From positions 1 to 60,771 of the forward strand of contig JBFHGJ010000025.1 in NCBI GenBank assembly GCA_041583135.1: a DNA stretch of 60,771 nucleotides, in the 5' to 3' direction. The notes beneath the pieces are model-generated. The model was not told the DNA's origin and ran no database searches. It worked only from the letters and a program-made list of their open reading frames with translations. The stretch's first letter is position 1. Each line of letters starts with the position of its first letter. Source of the stretch: JABSOG01 sp041583135 (GTDB lineage Bacteria > Pseudomonadota > Gammaproteobacteria > Enterobacterales > Alteromonadaceae). Shown here one piece after another: positions 9,352 through 18,103 of this stretch. Position numbers and translations under genes: made by a program.

Positions 9352-10263
9352 ATGAACGACAATTTGCCCGCTTTTTTATCCGCTTTAACGCTGCTCGGCC
9401 TACTGTCAGGCTGTGCTACAGCGCCGACAAGCTCGCCGAGTGAACCGCCATCACCGATTGCCATGGTAGAGCAAGAGATCAAAACCTTACTCACCGACGT
9501 CGGCAACAACAGCGGTCAAACCCATGGTTTTGAAAAAATTTCCCATTGCCGCTATGAATTATCGACCGAATGGCAAAACCTTGAGCAGGGGTACTACTTT
9601 GCCAAAAGTGCACAACGCATCAGTTTCGCCTACGATATTCGCAATATTGAAAATACCCCGGCCTACAGCCTTAAATACCACGATGGGATGCAGTATTGGC
9701 AGGAAATGCTCGATTTGACGTTCAATCGCATGGTGCCCACACACTTTAGTTACATCAAAACCGACAACTACAGCCTGCATCAAAAAGACTCGACCAGCGA
9801 CGCCTTTAATATTAGCGGTTACAACAGCACATCAAGAGAAACCATGCAGCGCCTGCTTGGCGCCTTTGAGCGTCTGGCCGGTTTGTGCGGCACCGACGTC
9901 GAAAAATACGACGACCTCAATCAAAAAGTGCTCGGACGCTGGGAGATCTTTGGCCTTGAACGCCCAGAAGGGGCATTGATCATAACCCCGAATCAAGCAG
10001 GGCTGTTGACCGGAGACAATCAACGAATTGAGGGCGCCTACACGCTGACAGAGCATCAAGATTATGCCCTGTTGACGATTTTACCCAATGATGGCGCCGC
10101 CGGATTCAATCTGCTGTTGGATTTTGTCAACAGCAACTATGCCCGCATACTGCTACTTGGCAATAAACAACCACCAGTACCCTTTGCCCCCGCTTGGGCC
10201 GACGATGAGGGTCAATACAATCAGGCAGAGCAGAAACTCTTTCGCAAAGGAGATTTAAGATGA
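9352..10263 (+). CDS. Lipoprotein of unknown function, coupled to Sel1 protein
   Basis: I do not recognise this 303-residue protein. ATG 9352 starts a lipoprotein signal (ALTLLGLLSGC), although no clear Shine-Dalgarno precedes it; the frame is open to a TTG at 9334. The middle is rich in aromatic and acidic residues. The C-terminal third (EIFGLERPEGALIITPNQAG, then AYTLTEHQDYALLTIL) looks like a small beta-barrel that may bind a ligand, reminiscent of lipocalin-type scaffolds, but this is weak. The stop overlaps the start of the Sel1-repeat gene in an ATGA, so the two are translationally coupled and probably act together at the inner face of the outer membrane. Confidence 0.6.
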   Translation: MNDNLPAFLSALTLLGLLSGCATAPTSSPSEPPSPIAMVEQEIKTLLTDVGNNSGQTHGFEKISHCRYELSTEWQNLEQGYYFAKSAQRISFAYDIRNIENTPAYSLKYHDGMQYWQEMLDLTFNRMVPTHFSYIKTDNYSLHQKDSTSDAFNISGYNSTSRETMQRLLGAFERLAGLCGTDVEKYDDLNQKVLGRWEIFGLERPEGALIITPNQAGLLTGDNQRIEGAYTLTEHQDYALLTILPNDGAAGFNLLLDFVNSNYARILLLGNKQPPVPFAPAWADDEGQYNQAEQKLFRKGDLR

Positions 10264-12992
10264 AGATCTTCTACCTCAGCTTAATGCTGCTAAGTTTCAC
10301 CCTCGGCGCGCAGCCCATCGGCAGTGTGGAAGATGCAAAGGCGCAACAGGCCGAAGATAAAAAGTGGCAACAAGCCATTGCCGACTTTGCCGCAGCACCG
10401 CGTGATGAAGTGCTTGGTCCTTACATGCAGTTGATCACCAACCTCAATCATCATCCAGAATACAGCTGGTGCAGCGACAACATCTTAGGTTTGATAGACC
10501 AAGCTCTCTTGCTCAACCCATCCTCTTTGGTTGCCTATTCGATGCGCTACACCTGTGCAACGCGAATGCACCAGCTTGAATTGAAAGAAAGCTACCTCAA
10601 GAATATCAACGGCTTAGTCCGTGCCTTAAGGGCCGGTAAAGCGGCCGATTCGATTGAAAATGTGGTCGAAATACGCGAGCTGATGGAAGCGCAATTGCTG
10701 CTGCAAGCCATGGGTTACACTGTACTGGACATAGAAATGGTTACCCAGGCCGGCGGGCTATATTACCGCTACCATGTGCTGGATCCAATTCACACCAAAG
10801 TCAGCACCCGCTATTTTTCCAACTTGAAATTCATGAAGCGCATGCTGACCAATCCCAACGTCAGCGATCATATCGCCGCACAACACCTTGCCAGCCATTA
10901 TCGCCAGCAAAAAATGGACTTTGCACTGACGGCACAGGCCAAAGAGCAAATTGCGCGCCATCAGTTTGATCAAGCATTGGAAACGCTCAATCAAATAGAA
11001 GAATATTCGATGACCAAAAATCTGCTCAAAGCGCAGATTTACCTCTATACCCAGCAGGATATCGACTTAAAGGCGATTGAAAAAGACCTAGCAATAGACG
11101 CCATGTCCGGCTATCTTGATGCCAAAGTCACGCTAGCGGCGATTAAGCTCAAAGAACAGTCTCAAGAAAACGCCGAGCAAATCAAAGCCCTGCTGCAAAG
11201 TGTCGATAAATATACCAAAGCAGGAGAAGGAGCCTATCGCTTGGCCGCCTTGCTTAACTCTTTGAGCGAACAGCCAATTAAAACGCAAGCGGTAGATTAT
11301 TTAAAGCAGGCAGTGGCGCAGCAACACCCCAAAGCGATATTTACGCTGGCCCGGTGGTATCGCAGCCACAATGAGCAACCAAAGCATGACATCCAAGCGA
11401 TGGCACTGCTAGAACAAGCCCACTCTCTCGGTATAGACGAAGCGGCCATCGAAATCGCCGAAGCCTTACACAGCGGTAGTGAGCAAATCGCCATCGATCA
11501 TCAAAAAGAGCTGGAGATCTTGCGCAGTTTAGCCGCCAAACACCATGCTCAAGCCCTCTACATGCTCGCTCAACGTCATCACTTAGGTGTTGATTTACCG
11601 CAAGATAGCGACACAGCCCTCAGCTTCTACCAACAAGCCTATAACCAAGGCCACGCCAGAGCGGCCAATCAAATTGGGATCTTATATGAGGTAGGCGCGC
11701 TTAAAAGCGGTGAAGATCTGCAAAAGGCATTTGAGTGGTATCAAAATGCGGCGAATTTGAACGATAGCAACGGCTTGTCTAACGTCGGGCGGTTTTACTA
11801 CTATGGCATTGGTCGCGAGGTCAACTTGGCCTATGCCGCCAATAACTTTGGCCGCGCCGCAGAAGGCGGCGACTACAGTGCCTACTGCAAACTTGCCGAT
11901 ACCGTCTTGCAAATGGAATCGCCCAATGCCGACAACTGGAATGAAACCTTAGGAACAGCTCAAGCCTGGTATCAATATGGCGCTAAATATGACGAACAAT
12001 ATTGTCCAAGACGGCTCGGGGAGTTTTTTCAACATTACCGTCATGACAACGAAGCCGCCGCCTACTGGCTTGAAACCGCCGCAAGGGCAGGCGACAAAAA
12101 AGCGCTAGAGAGCTTAGAAGTGCTCTATTTTGCGCCCTATGTAGACAAAAATTACGAAAATGCGCTGAAAATGCTGAAAAAGGGCATGAACCTCGGTATG
12201 GGAAAGGCCGCCTATTATCTCGGCCAAATGTACCATTTAAGCCAAGGTGTCAGCCGTGATGATGTGCAAGCCTTAGCCCATGTTGAAAAAGCCATCGAAC
12301 TTGGTTATCTACACGCGAAAAAAGCCCAAGCGCAGCTACTGCTGCAAGGACAAATGAGCATTCGCGATGAAGCCAAAGCGGAACAAGTGCTCGACGAGAT
12401 GGCCGCCGGTTCTTTGGAAATGACGCTGACTGTAGCCGAATGGCTGTTTTACGGCTGGGGTTTCAATAAAGACTATCAACTGGCACTCAAATATTACCAA
12501 ATCGCCGCCGACCAAGGTTCAGGTAACGCCATTAACCACATTGGAGAGATGTATCGATACGGCTATGGCGTAGACATTGATTACCAACAAGCTAAGCGCT
12601 GGTATTTAAAAGGCGTAAAAGCCAACTACATCTTATCGGCGCACAATATCGCTGAAATGTATTACCTCGGTGAAGGTGTTGAGCAGAATTATCTTGTCGC
12701 CTTTGATTGGTTTCAAAAAAGTGCCGCAGCGAACGTCAGCCAATCCCGCTACTACCTCGGCAAAATGTACCAGCAGGGCCTTGGTGTCAACCAAAACATC
12801 AAACTGGCCAACCGGCTATTTTATCAAGCCATGGATGCTCATCATCCAGATGCCAAATTCGAGATAGGCAAAAACATGATTGACGGCAATGGCATCAAAG
12901 CCAACCCCGGCCGTGGCCTGCTACTCATCACCGAAGCATCTGAAGCCGGCAGCCAAGCCGCCAGCGACTACCTCAAAACCAACACACACTAA
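10260..12992 (+). CDS. Large exported Sel1-repeat (TPR-like) protein
   Basis: A 910-residue protein with a signal peptide (MKIFYLSLMLLSFTLGAQP) followed by helical repeats. From about residue 300 to the end there are many Sel1-like units, recognisable by motifs such as YMLAQRHHLGVDLPQDSDTA, ANQIGILYEVG, SNVGRFYYYGIGREVNLAYA, AINHIGEMYRYGYGVDIDYQ and SRYYLGKMYQQGLGVNQN. Sel1 repeats form a superhelical protein-binding scaffold, here in the periplasm. The N-terminal ~250 residues contain cysteines and no obvious repeats. It overlaps the upstream lipoprotein gene by four bases and ends 9 bp from the convergent dinF without a visible terminator. The partner protein is unknown; the coupled lipoprotein is the first candidate. 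Confidence 0.85.
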   Translation: MKIFYLSLMLLSFTLGAQPIGSVEDAKAQQAEDKKWQQAIADFAAAPRDEVLGPYMQLITNLNHHPEYSWCSDNILGLIDQALLLNPSSLVAYSMRYTCATRMHQLELKESYLKNINGLVRALRAGKAADSIENVVEIRELMEAQLLLQAMGYTVLDIEMVTQAGGLYYRYHVLDPIHTKVSTRYFSNLKFMKRMLTNPNVSDHIAAQHLASHYRQQKMDFALTAQAKEQIARHQFDQALETLNQIEEYSMTKNLLKAQIYLYTQQDIDLKAIEKDLAIDAMSGYLDAKVTLAAIKLKEQSQENAEQIKALLQSVDKYTKAGEGAYRLAALLNSLSEQPIKTQAVDYLKQAVAQQHPKAIFTLARWYRSHNEQPKHDIQAMALLEQAHSLGIDEAAIEIAEALHSGSEQIAIDHQKELEILRSLAAKHHAQALYMLAQRHHLGVDLPQDSDTALSFYQQAYNQGHARAANQIGILYEVGALKSGEDLQKAFEWYQNAANLNDSNGLSNVGRFYYYGIGREVNLAYAANNFGRAAEGGDYSAYCKLADTVLQMESPNADNWNETLGTAQAWYQYGAKYDEQYCPRRLGEFFQHYRHDNEAAAYWLETAARAGDKKALESLEVLYFAPYVDKNYENALKMLKKGMNLGMGKAAYYLGQMYHLSQGVSRDDVQALAHVEKAIELGYLHAKKAQAQLLLQGQMSIRDEAKAEQVLDEMAAGSLEMTLTVAEWLFYGWGFNKDYQLALKYYQIAADQGSGNAINHIGEMYRYGYGVDIDYQQAKRWYLKGVKANYILSAHNIAEMYYLGEGVEQNYLVAFDWFQKSAAANVSQSRYYLGKMYQQGLGVNQNIKLANRLFYQAMDAHHPDAKFEIGKNMIDGNGIKANPGRGLLLITEASEAGSQAASDYLKTNTH

Positions 12993-13001
12993 CGGACACG
13001 C

Positions 13002-14357
13002 TTATCCCCGGTGGACAGAATGCCCTGATATAAGTTGCTCGCTGCGCATTAAGCTGCGCAGCTTGAGCGCAAGGGTGAGGCCACGCATTGCCATAAAGCC
13101 GGTCATTGCAGCCCATAGGGCATGATTGCCATAGCTTTGCAGCATAAACCACACCATAAAAAAGCCGATCACAGTAGAGATGAACATCGAGTTACGCATA
13201 TCTTTGGCACGAGTCAGGCCAATAAAAATACCATCAAACAAAAAACACCACATGCTGACAATCGGCAAAACCATCATCCACGGCAAATACACCAGCGCTG
13301 TTTCCCTTACCTGTGGCAAATCCGACATCAGCGCTATCAGCCATTCACCGGCAAACCAAAACAGGCCGCAGTAGAATAACGCAAAGACCACCGACCAAAA
13401 GAGCGCATCTTGAATCGATTTAACCAACATACTGCGAGATCTCTTGCCAACCGCTTTACCCACTAAAGCCTCTACCGCGTAGGCAATGCCATCTAGACCA
13501 AATGACACCAACATTAAGAAGTTCTGCAAAATGGCGTTGGCGGCAACGATGTTGTCACCGAGTTTGGCCCCTTGAAATGTCATAAAGGCAAAACACACCA
13601 TCAGCGCGAAAGTACGCAAGAAAATGTCGCGATTGATCAACAAAAGGGGCTTAAGTGCCTGCCATTGGCGCCACACAGCCAACTGCTTAGGGTCAAAGTG
13701 TAGACCATTGCTTTGGGCGATTTGAGCAACAAAATACAGACCGATGGCCACGCCGCAATAATCTGCGACCACCGAGGCGGCGGCAACACCTTTAACGCCC
13801 CAGTCAAAGCCGAATACAAACAGTAGGTCGAGCAAGATATTGACGATATTGGTGAAAATCAAATGCCACATCGGTCCTTTGGCGTTTTGCATCCCCAGCA
13901 TCCAGCCCAATAGCACCAAATTGGTCAGCGCCGCAGGCGCGCTAAAAATTCTGATACTAAAATACTGCTGACCATAACTTTGCACCTCGGCAGAGCCACC
14001 CGCAAGCGCAAAGCCGAAATAGCGAATAGGCCACATTAACACGAGAATCAATAGCGCCAGCCCGAGAGCGATGGCAATACCATGCACCAGCTTTTGTATC
14101 TGCTGCGCGCCATCACCTGAACCATAGGCTTGCGCCGTAACGCCCGTCGTCGCCATCCTTAAAAAACCGGCCATCCAAAAAATAAAGGTGACAATCATTG
14201 AGCCGACGGCCACGCCGCCCAAATAAAAAGGCGCATCGAGGTGCCCAACCACTGCGGTATCAACCAAGCCTAACAATGGCACGGTAATATTTGATAGAAT
14301 CATCGGCATCGCAATTGCTAACAATGCTTTATGAGAAGGCCAATCAAATTGAAACAA
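13002..14357 (-). CDS. dinF: MATE-family multidrug exporter, DinF type
   Basis: A 451-residue inner-membrane transporter with about 12 hydrophobic segments. The N-terminal block (ALLAIAMPMILSNITVPLLG, then LVDTAVVGHLDAPFYLGGVA) matches E. coli DinF nearly position by position as I remember it, which also supports the N-terminus. The start is a TTG at 14357, preceded by AGGA at a usable distance; no ATG fits. MATE proteins exchange cations for toxic organic compounds. The gene is not next to lexA here, unlike in E. coli, and I see no LexA box in front. Its 5' end overlaps the 5' end of the divergent deacetylase gene, so each promoter must lie inside the other gene. Confidence 0.88.
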   Translation of the reverse strand: MFQFDWPSHKALLAIAMPMILSNITVPLLGLVDTAVVGHLDAPFYLGGVAVGSMIVTFIFWMAGFLRMATTGVTAQAYGSGDGAQQIQKLVHGIAIALGLALLILVLMWPIRYFGFALAGGSAEVQSYGQQYFSIRIFSAPAALTNLVLLGWMLGMQNAKGPMWHLIFTNIVNILLDLLFVFGFDWGVKGVAAASVVADYCGVAIGLYFVAQIAQSNGLHFDPKQLAVWRQWQALKPLLLINRDIFLRTFALMVCFAFMTFQGAKLGDNIVAANAILQNFLMLVSFGLDGIAYAVEALVGKAVGKRSRSMLVKSIQDALFWSVVFALFYCGLFWFAGEWLIALMSDLPQVRETALVYLPWMMVLPIVSMWCFLFDGIFIGLTRAKDMRNSMFISTVIGFFMVWFMLQSYGNHALWAAMTGFMAMRGLTLALKLRSLMRSEQLISGHSVHRG

Positions 14358-15395
14358 GTATTAATCCTATTAATGGGCAGCCTGTATTTTCTGCCGCTAT
14401 CTGCTTTTTCTGCGGTTATTCTACAGTATCATCACGTCAGTAGCGAAACTCCGGCAATCACCAGTATTTCCCCACAAGGGTTTGCCGAGCATATGGCGTT
14501 TTTACAAGACAACGGATTTAATGTGGTACCTTTGCCGCAATTGATGGAAAAAATCCGCAAAAAGCAGGCAATTGACGACAAAACGGTAGCGATCACCTTT
14601 GATGACGGCTATGACAGTGTTTATCACAACGCTCGCCCTATCTTGAAAAAACTCGGCTGGCCCTACACCATTTTCGTCAACCCCAAATTTATCGACGGTA
14701 AATATTCCCGCCATATCAGCTGGCAACAACTCAATGAAATGGCCAAAGAAAATGTCACGATTGCCAACCACACCATGGCCCATGACTATATGGTGCGTCC
14801 GCCAAAAGGCACACCGGTCGGCACATGGCGCGAAAAAATGCTGGCCGAGGTCGAACAGGCCGAACTGCGCATCAAACAAATGACCGGACAAAACCATAAA
14901 ATGTTGGCCTATCCCTATGGCGAGTTCGACCAAGAATTACAAATCGCCATGAAGCAACACGGCTACACCGCCTTTGGTCAACACTCAGGCGCAGTCGGTC
15001 ATTACACCAACCTCACCCGCATCCCGCGCTTTCCGGCTTCCGGCATTTATGCCAACTTAAACACCCTCAAAGACAAACTCTACAGCCTGCCGTTTAAAAT
15101 CGAAGGTCTACAAAACGCCAATATGGTGATTGAACAAAACCCGGCAACGCTCGAGGTTTGGTTAAAAGCCGATGATTTTAACCCAAGCCAGCTCAATTGC
15201 TTTGCCCAAGGCGCCACCCATGCCACCATTGAATGGCACAATAAGAACAGCCAGTTCAGCGTCGTCTCCCCCGAACCTTTGCCCGAAGGCCGCAGCCGTT
15301 ATAACTGCACCGCGCCATCAAAATCCAAACCCGGCCGCTTTTACTGGTTTTCTCAGCCCTGGCTGAACTTGCAAGCCCAGTCAAAACAGGACTGA
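14331..15395 (+). CDS. Exported polysaccharide deacetylase (NodB domain)
   Basis: A 354-residue protein with a signal peptide ending near SAFSA and a carbohydrate-esterase-4/NodB domain. The metal- and base-bearing motif TFDDGYDS and the histidine pair in NHTMAHDYM are present, followed by YPYGEFDQEL, so the fold and active site look intact. The YHHVS opening resembles PgaB-like deacetylases that modify beta-1,6-N-acetylglucosamine, but the PgaB C-terminal hydrolase domain is absent; instead about 100 residues of unassigned beta-rich sequence follow. The start is uncertain: ATG 14331 lacks a ribosome site, while TTG 14349 has AGAAGG nine bases upstream and still leaves a good signal peptide. 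It is divergent from dinF with overlapping 5' ends. Confidence 0.82.
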   Translation: MRRPIKLKQVLILLMGSLYFLPLSAFSAVILQYHHVSSETPAITSISPQGFAEHMAFLQDNGFNVVPLPQLMEKIRKKQAIDDKTVAITFDDGYDSVYHNARPILKKLGWPYTIFVNPKFIDGKYSRHISWQQLNEMAKENVTIANHTMAHDYMVRPPKGTPVGTWREKMLAEVEQAELRIKQMTGQNHKMLAYPYGEFDQELQIAMKQHGYTAFGQHSGAVGHYTNLTRIPRFPASGIYANLNTLKDKLYSLPFKIEGLQNANMVIEQNPATLEVWLKADDFNPSQLNCFAQGATHATIEWHNKNSQFSVVSPEPLPEGRSRYNCTAPSKSKPGRFYWFSQPWLNLQAQSKQD

Positions 15396-15439
15396 GTTTA
15401 GCGCTATTCATTCACAACCTAGCAGCGCTCACCTTACCA

Positions 15440-15526
15440 TTGTAGGGTGGCGCCGTGCGCACCATACCGTACAAGGCATCGTTCAATATATTGTTTCTTT
15501 TTGTGTCGCGCCGTGGCAACGGCGCG
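15440..15526. repeat. Two GC-rich palindromes (REP/BIME-like) between genes
   Basis: The first unit, 15440-15474, is bounded by TTGTA/TACAA and has an imperfect palindromic centre (GGTGGCGCCGTGCGCACC). The second, 15507-15526, is a perfect 8-bp stem CGCGCCGT/ACGGCGCG with loop GGCA. Neither is followed by a T-run, and they sit in a 182-bp gap between co-oriented genes, so repeat elements fit better than a terminator. I recall similar GTAGGGTG...GCGCACC words scattered in proteobacterial genomes. Confidence 0.5.
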
Positions 15527-15577
15527 CCAGATAAGCAATAATCCCAGTGCAAATAAAAGACAACCACGAGAGTTTCA

Positions 15578-18061
15578 ATGAAAAACAAACTGCTGCTTCC
15601 TTTAACCTTAGCCGGTTGTGTTCTCTCGGCCCTATTGCCGAGTGCGGCTTTGGCCGACCCTATCGACAAAGAAAAAATTGCGGTGATGAACGCCATCGGC
15701 GAAAACGATTTGATCCGCCCCTATCAAAGTGGCTTCCCTGCCAAGGTCAGACAAAATCTGATCAAACAATTCGACAACGCATTGGATCTACGCCGTCCTA
15801 TCACCGTCTTCGGCAAGCATCAAACTTGGCAATCGCTAGATGATGTCAAGTCATTGACCGAGCCGGGCATTCAGTTGCTGCGCGTTGAGCTCAGCACGGA
15901 TCGCTTTACCAAGGGCACACTGCAAGTTGAAGGGGTTCAAACCGGCACTTTGTTTTTAGACGGCGTTGAGGTTAGCGGCAAAGAGGGTAAATACTCACTG
16001 ACCTTGTATAACGGCGACCACCGCTTATTAATGCTTACCGAGCAGGTCGATAACTGGAAAAAGGTGAAGTTCGACTACACCAGCGACGACGAAACCCATC
16101 AGGTTACCTTTCATAAAGGTTCACCCAAGCACCGCCTCAATGCCAAGCAGATGTTTGACGCACAAACCGTCAACGGCCTGAAGCTCTCCCCCGATGGCAA
16201 ACAGTTTGTGTGGACCAAGCGTCATTACAACGACGATGGCGGCAATTCGTCAGTGTCGGTCACCGAACTGGTTGACAGCAAAAGCCTCAATGTCGTTTAC
16301 CGCTGGCAAGGCATGACACCAGGCTCTTTAAGCTTCAGCCCGGATAACCGTCATATCGTTTTTGCCAAGGGCAACGATGTGTTTTTACTGGAACGTCAAA
16401 GCCTTGAATTGACCGAAGTTGCCGGTAATTTACAAGGTGCCTACGGCTACAATTGGCTCGATGGCAATACCATCATCTTTACTTGGAACCGCTCGGATGA
16501 TTCCGGTCATGAGTTCACCAAACGTTATCGCGCAGTAGAAGACAGATGGGGAGGCTGGCGCGATAACGCTCAGTTATACTTACTCGATGTGCGTTCGGGC
16601 TTTATCAAACAGCTCACTGAATCGAAGCAGTCGGTTTATTTGCTCGATATCGACCGTGACAACAACAAGTTGTTGTTTGGTCGTGAATTGGTTGATTACC
16701 AAGCCCCAGCCCACACCATGAGCGAGTTGTTGGAACTGGATATTGTCAAACAAAGCGCCACTTCCATCGGCAAATATCGCACCTTCAACGGCGCATCTTA
16801 TGGTCCACAAGGGCTTTATGTCTTGGCAGGTCCTTCATTTGCCAACAATGCCGGCCTTGCCGCAGGTGTTACCGTACCGAACGATTACGACACCCAACTT
16901 TATTTTATGAATAGAAACGGTCAAGTCGAAGCCCTGTCTAAAGACTTTGACCCATCAATCTCCAGCCTTGAGGTCATGGCAGACGGCAATGTGTTACTCA
17001 ATGTAGTAGAGCAAGACCGTACTCAGCTTTACAGCTATATTCCAAAACGCAAAGAGTTCCAAAGACTCAATACTCAACTTGATGTCATTGGATCTTATAG
17101 CGTATCGAAAGAAAAACGCCCAAACATTCTGTACCGTGGCAGCACATCAACCTCGCCACAAAAGGTGTTTATCACTCAACAAAGCAAAAAAGCCCGCTTA
17201 CTGCTCGACACCGCCAAAACACAATATGCCAACACCGAGTTCAGCACCATTAAAGATTGGGATTACACCAACAGCAAAGGTGAGCTGATCGACGGTCGTT
17301 ACTACTTGCCACCTGATTTTGATGCCAGTAAGCAGTATCCAACCATTGTTTATTACTATGGCGGCACCTCGTCGGTCAAACGCGCCTTCACTGGCCGCTG
17401 GCCTTTTAGCCTGTGGGCTGCACAAGGTTATGTCGTGTATGTTTTGCAACCTTCAGGTGCACCGGGTTATGGCCAGAAGTTTTCAGCCAAACACGTTAAC
17501 GCTTGGGGCAAAGATACTGCCGATGACATTATCGACGCCACCAAGGCGTTTGTTGCCGAGCATAAATTTGTCGATGGCAAGCGTCTTGCCAATATGGGCG
17601 CGTCTTACGGCGGCTTCATGACAATGCTCCTAGCCACCAAAACCGACCTGTTTGCCGCTTCAATCTCACATGCCGGTATCTCTAACCTATCGGAATACTG
17701 GGGTTATGGCTGGTGGGGTTACAGCTACTCGGGTGTTGCCAGCCGTGGTAGCTTCCCGTGGAACAACCCTGACTTATATGTCAAACAGAGCCCGCTGTAT
17801 AGCGCCGATAAGGTAACTACGCCACTGTTGTTGATCCACGGTGATTCCGACACCAACGTACCGGTGACAGAAAGCCATCAGATGTATACCGCACTTAAGT
17901 TGCTGAACAAAGATGTCGAATTGGTTGAGTTTGCCGGTGATGATCACCACATCAACAGCCGTGATCATCGTCTGCGCTGGTGGAGCACCATTTTGGCCTA
18001 TTTGGATATGAAACTAAAAGATCAGCCGCTGTGGTGGCAAACCCTTTATCCAGATCCATAA
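15578..18061 (+). CDS. S9-family prolyl oligopeptidase-type serine peptidase
   Basis: An 827-residue peptidase with a signal peptide (LLLPLTLAGCVLSALLPSAALA). The N-terminal two thirds are a beta-propeller that restricts access to peptides (YSLTLYNG, LKLSPDGKQFVWTKR, LSFSPDNRHIVFAKG). The C-terminal alpha/beta-hydrolase domain has the nucleophile motif GASYGG with Ser676, acid residues in HGDSDTNVP (D756/D758) and His790/791 in DDHHI, giving a complete catalytic triad. This arrangement is that of dipeptidyl-peptidase/acylaminoacyl-peptidase-like S9 enzymes that trim oligopeptides in the periplasm or outside the cell. It is preceded by the two palindromes and ends at a hairpin shared with the convergent ABC permease gene. 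Confidence 0.92.
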   Translation: MKNKLLLPLTLAGCVLSALLPSAALADPIDKEKIAVMNAIGENDLIRPYQSGFPAKVRQNLIKQFDNALDLRRPITVFGKHQTWQSLDDVKSLTEPGIQLLRVELSTDRFTKGTLQVEGVQTGTLFLDGVEVSGKEGKYSLTLYNGDHRLLMLTEQVDNWKKVKFDYTSDDETHQVTFHKGSPKHRLNAKQMFDAQTVNGLKLSPDGKQFVWTKRHYNDDGGNSSVSVTELVDSKSLNVVYRWQGMTPGSLSFSPDNRHIVFAKGNDVFLLERQSLELTEVAGNLQGAYGYNWLDGNTIIFTWNRSDDSGHEFTKRYRAVEDRWGGWRDNAQLYLLDVRSGFIKQLTESKQSVYLLDIDRDNNKLLFGRELVDYQAPAHTMSELLELDIVKQSATSIGKYRTFNGASYGPQGLYVLAGPSFANNAGLAAGVTVPNDYDTQLYFMNRNGQVEALSKDFDPSISSLEVMADGNVLLNVVEQDRTQLYSYIPKRKEFQRLNTQLDVIGSYSVSKEKRPNILYRGSTSTSPQKVFITQQSKKARLLLDTAKTQYANTEFSTIKDWDYTNSKGELIDGRYYLPPDFDASKQYPTIVYYYGGTSSVKRAFTGRWPFSLWAAQGYVVYVLQPSGAPGYGQKFSAKHVNAWGKDTADDIIDATKAFVAEHKFVDGKRLANMGASYGGFMTMLLATKTDLFAASISHAGISNLSEYWGYGWWGYSYSGVASRGSFPWNNPDLYVKQSPLYSADKVTTPLLLIHGDSDTNVPVTESHQMYTALKLLNKDVELVEFAGDDHHINSRDHRLRWWSTILAYLDMKLKDQPLWWQTLYPDP

Positions 18062-18071
18062 ACCTATAGAT

Positions 18072-18103
18072 GTTGAGGCAGTGGCTAATGCCGTTGCCTC
18101 AAC
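18072..18103. terminator. Bidirectional hairpin between S9 peptidase and ABC permease
   Basis: A 9-bp stem GTTGAGGCA/TGCCTCAAC with an inner GGC/GCC pair lies between the convergent genes. It overlaps the last codons and stop of the permease (18085-18087). There is no long T-tract in either direction. Confidence 0.55.
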
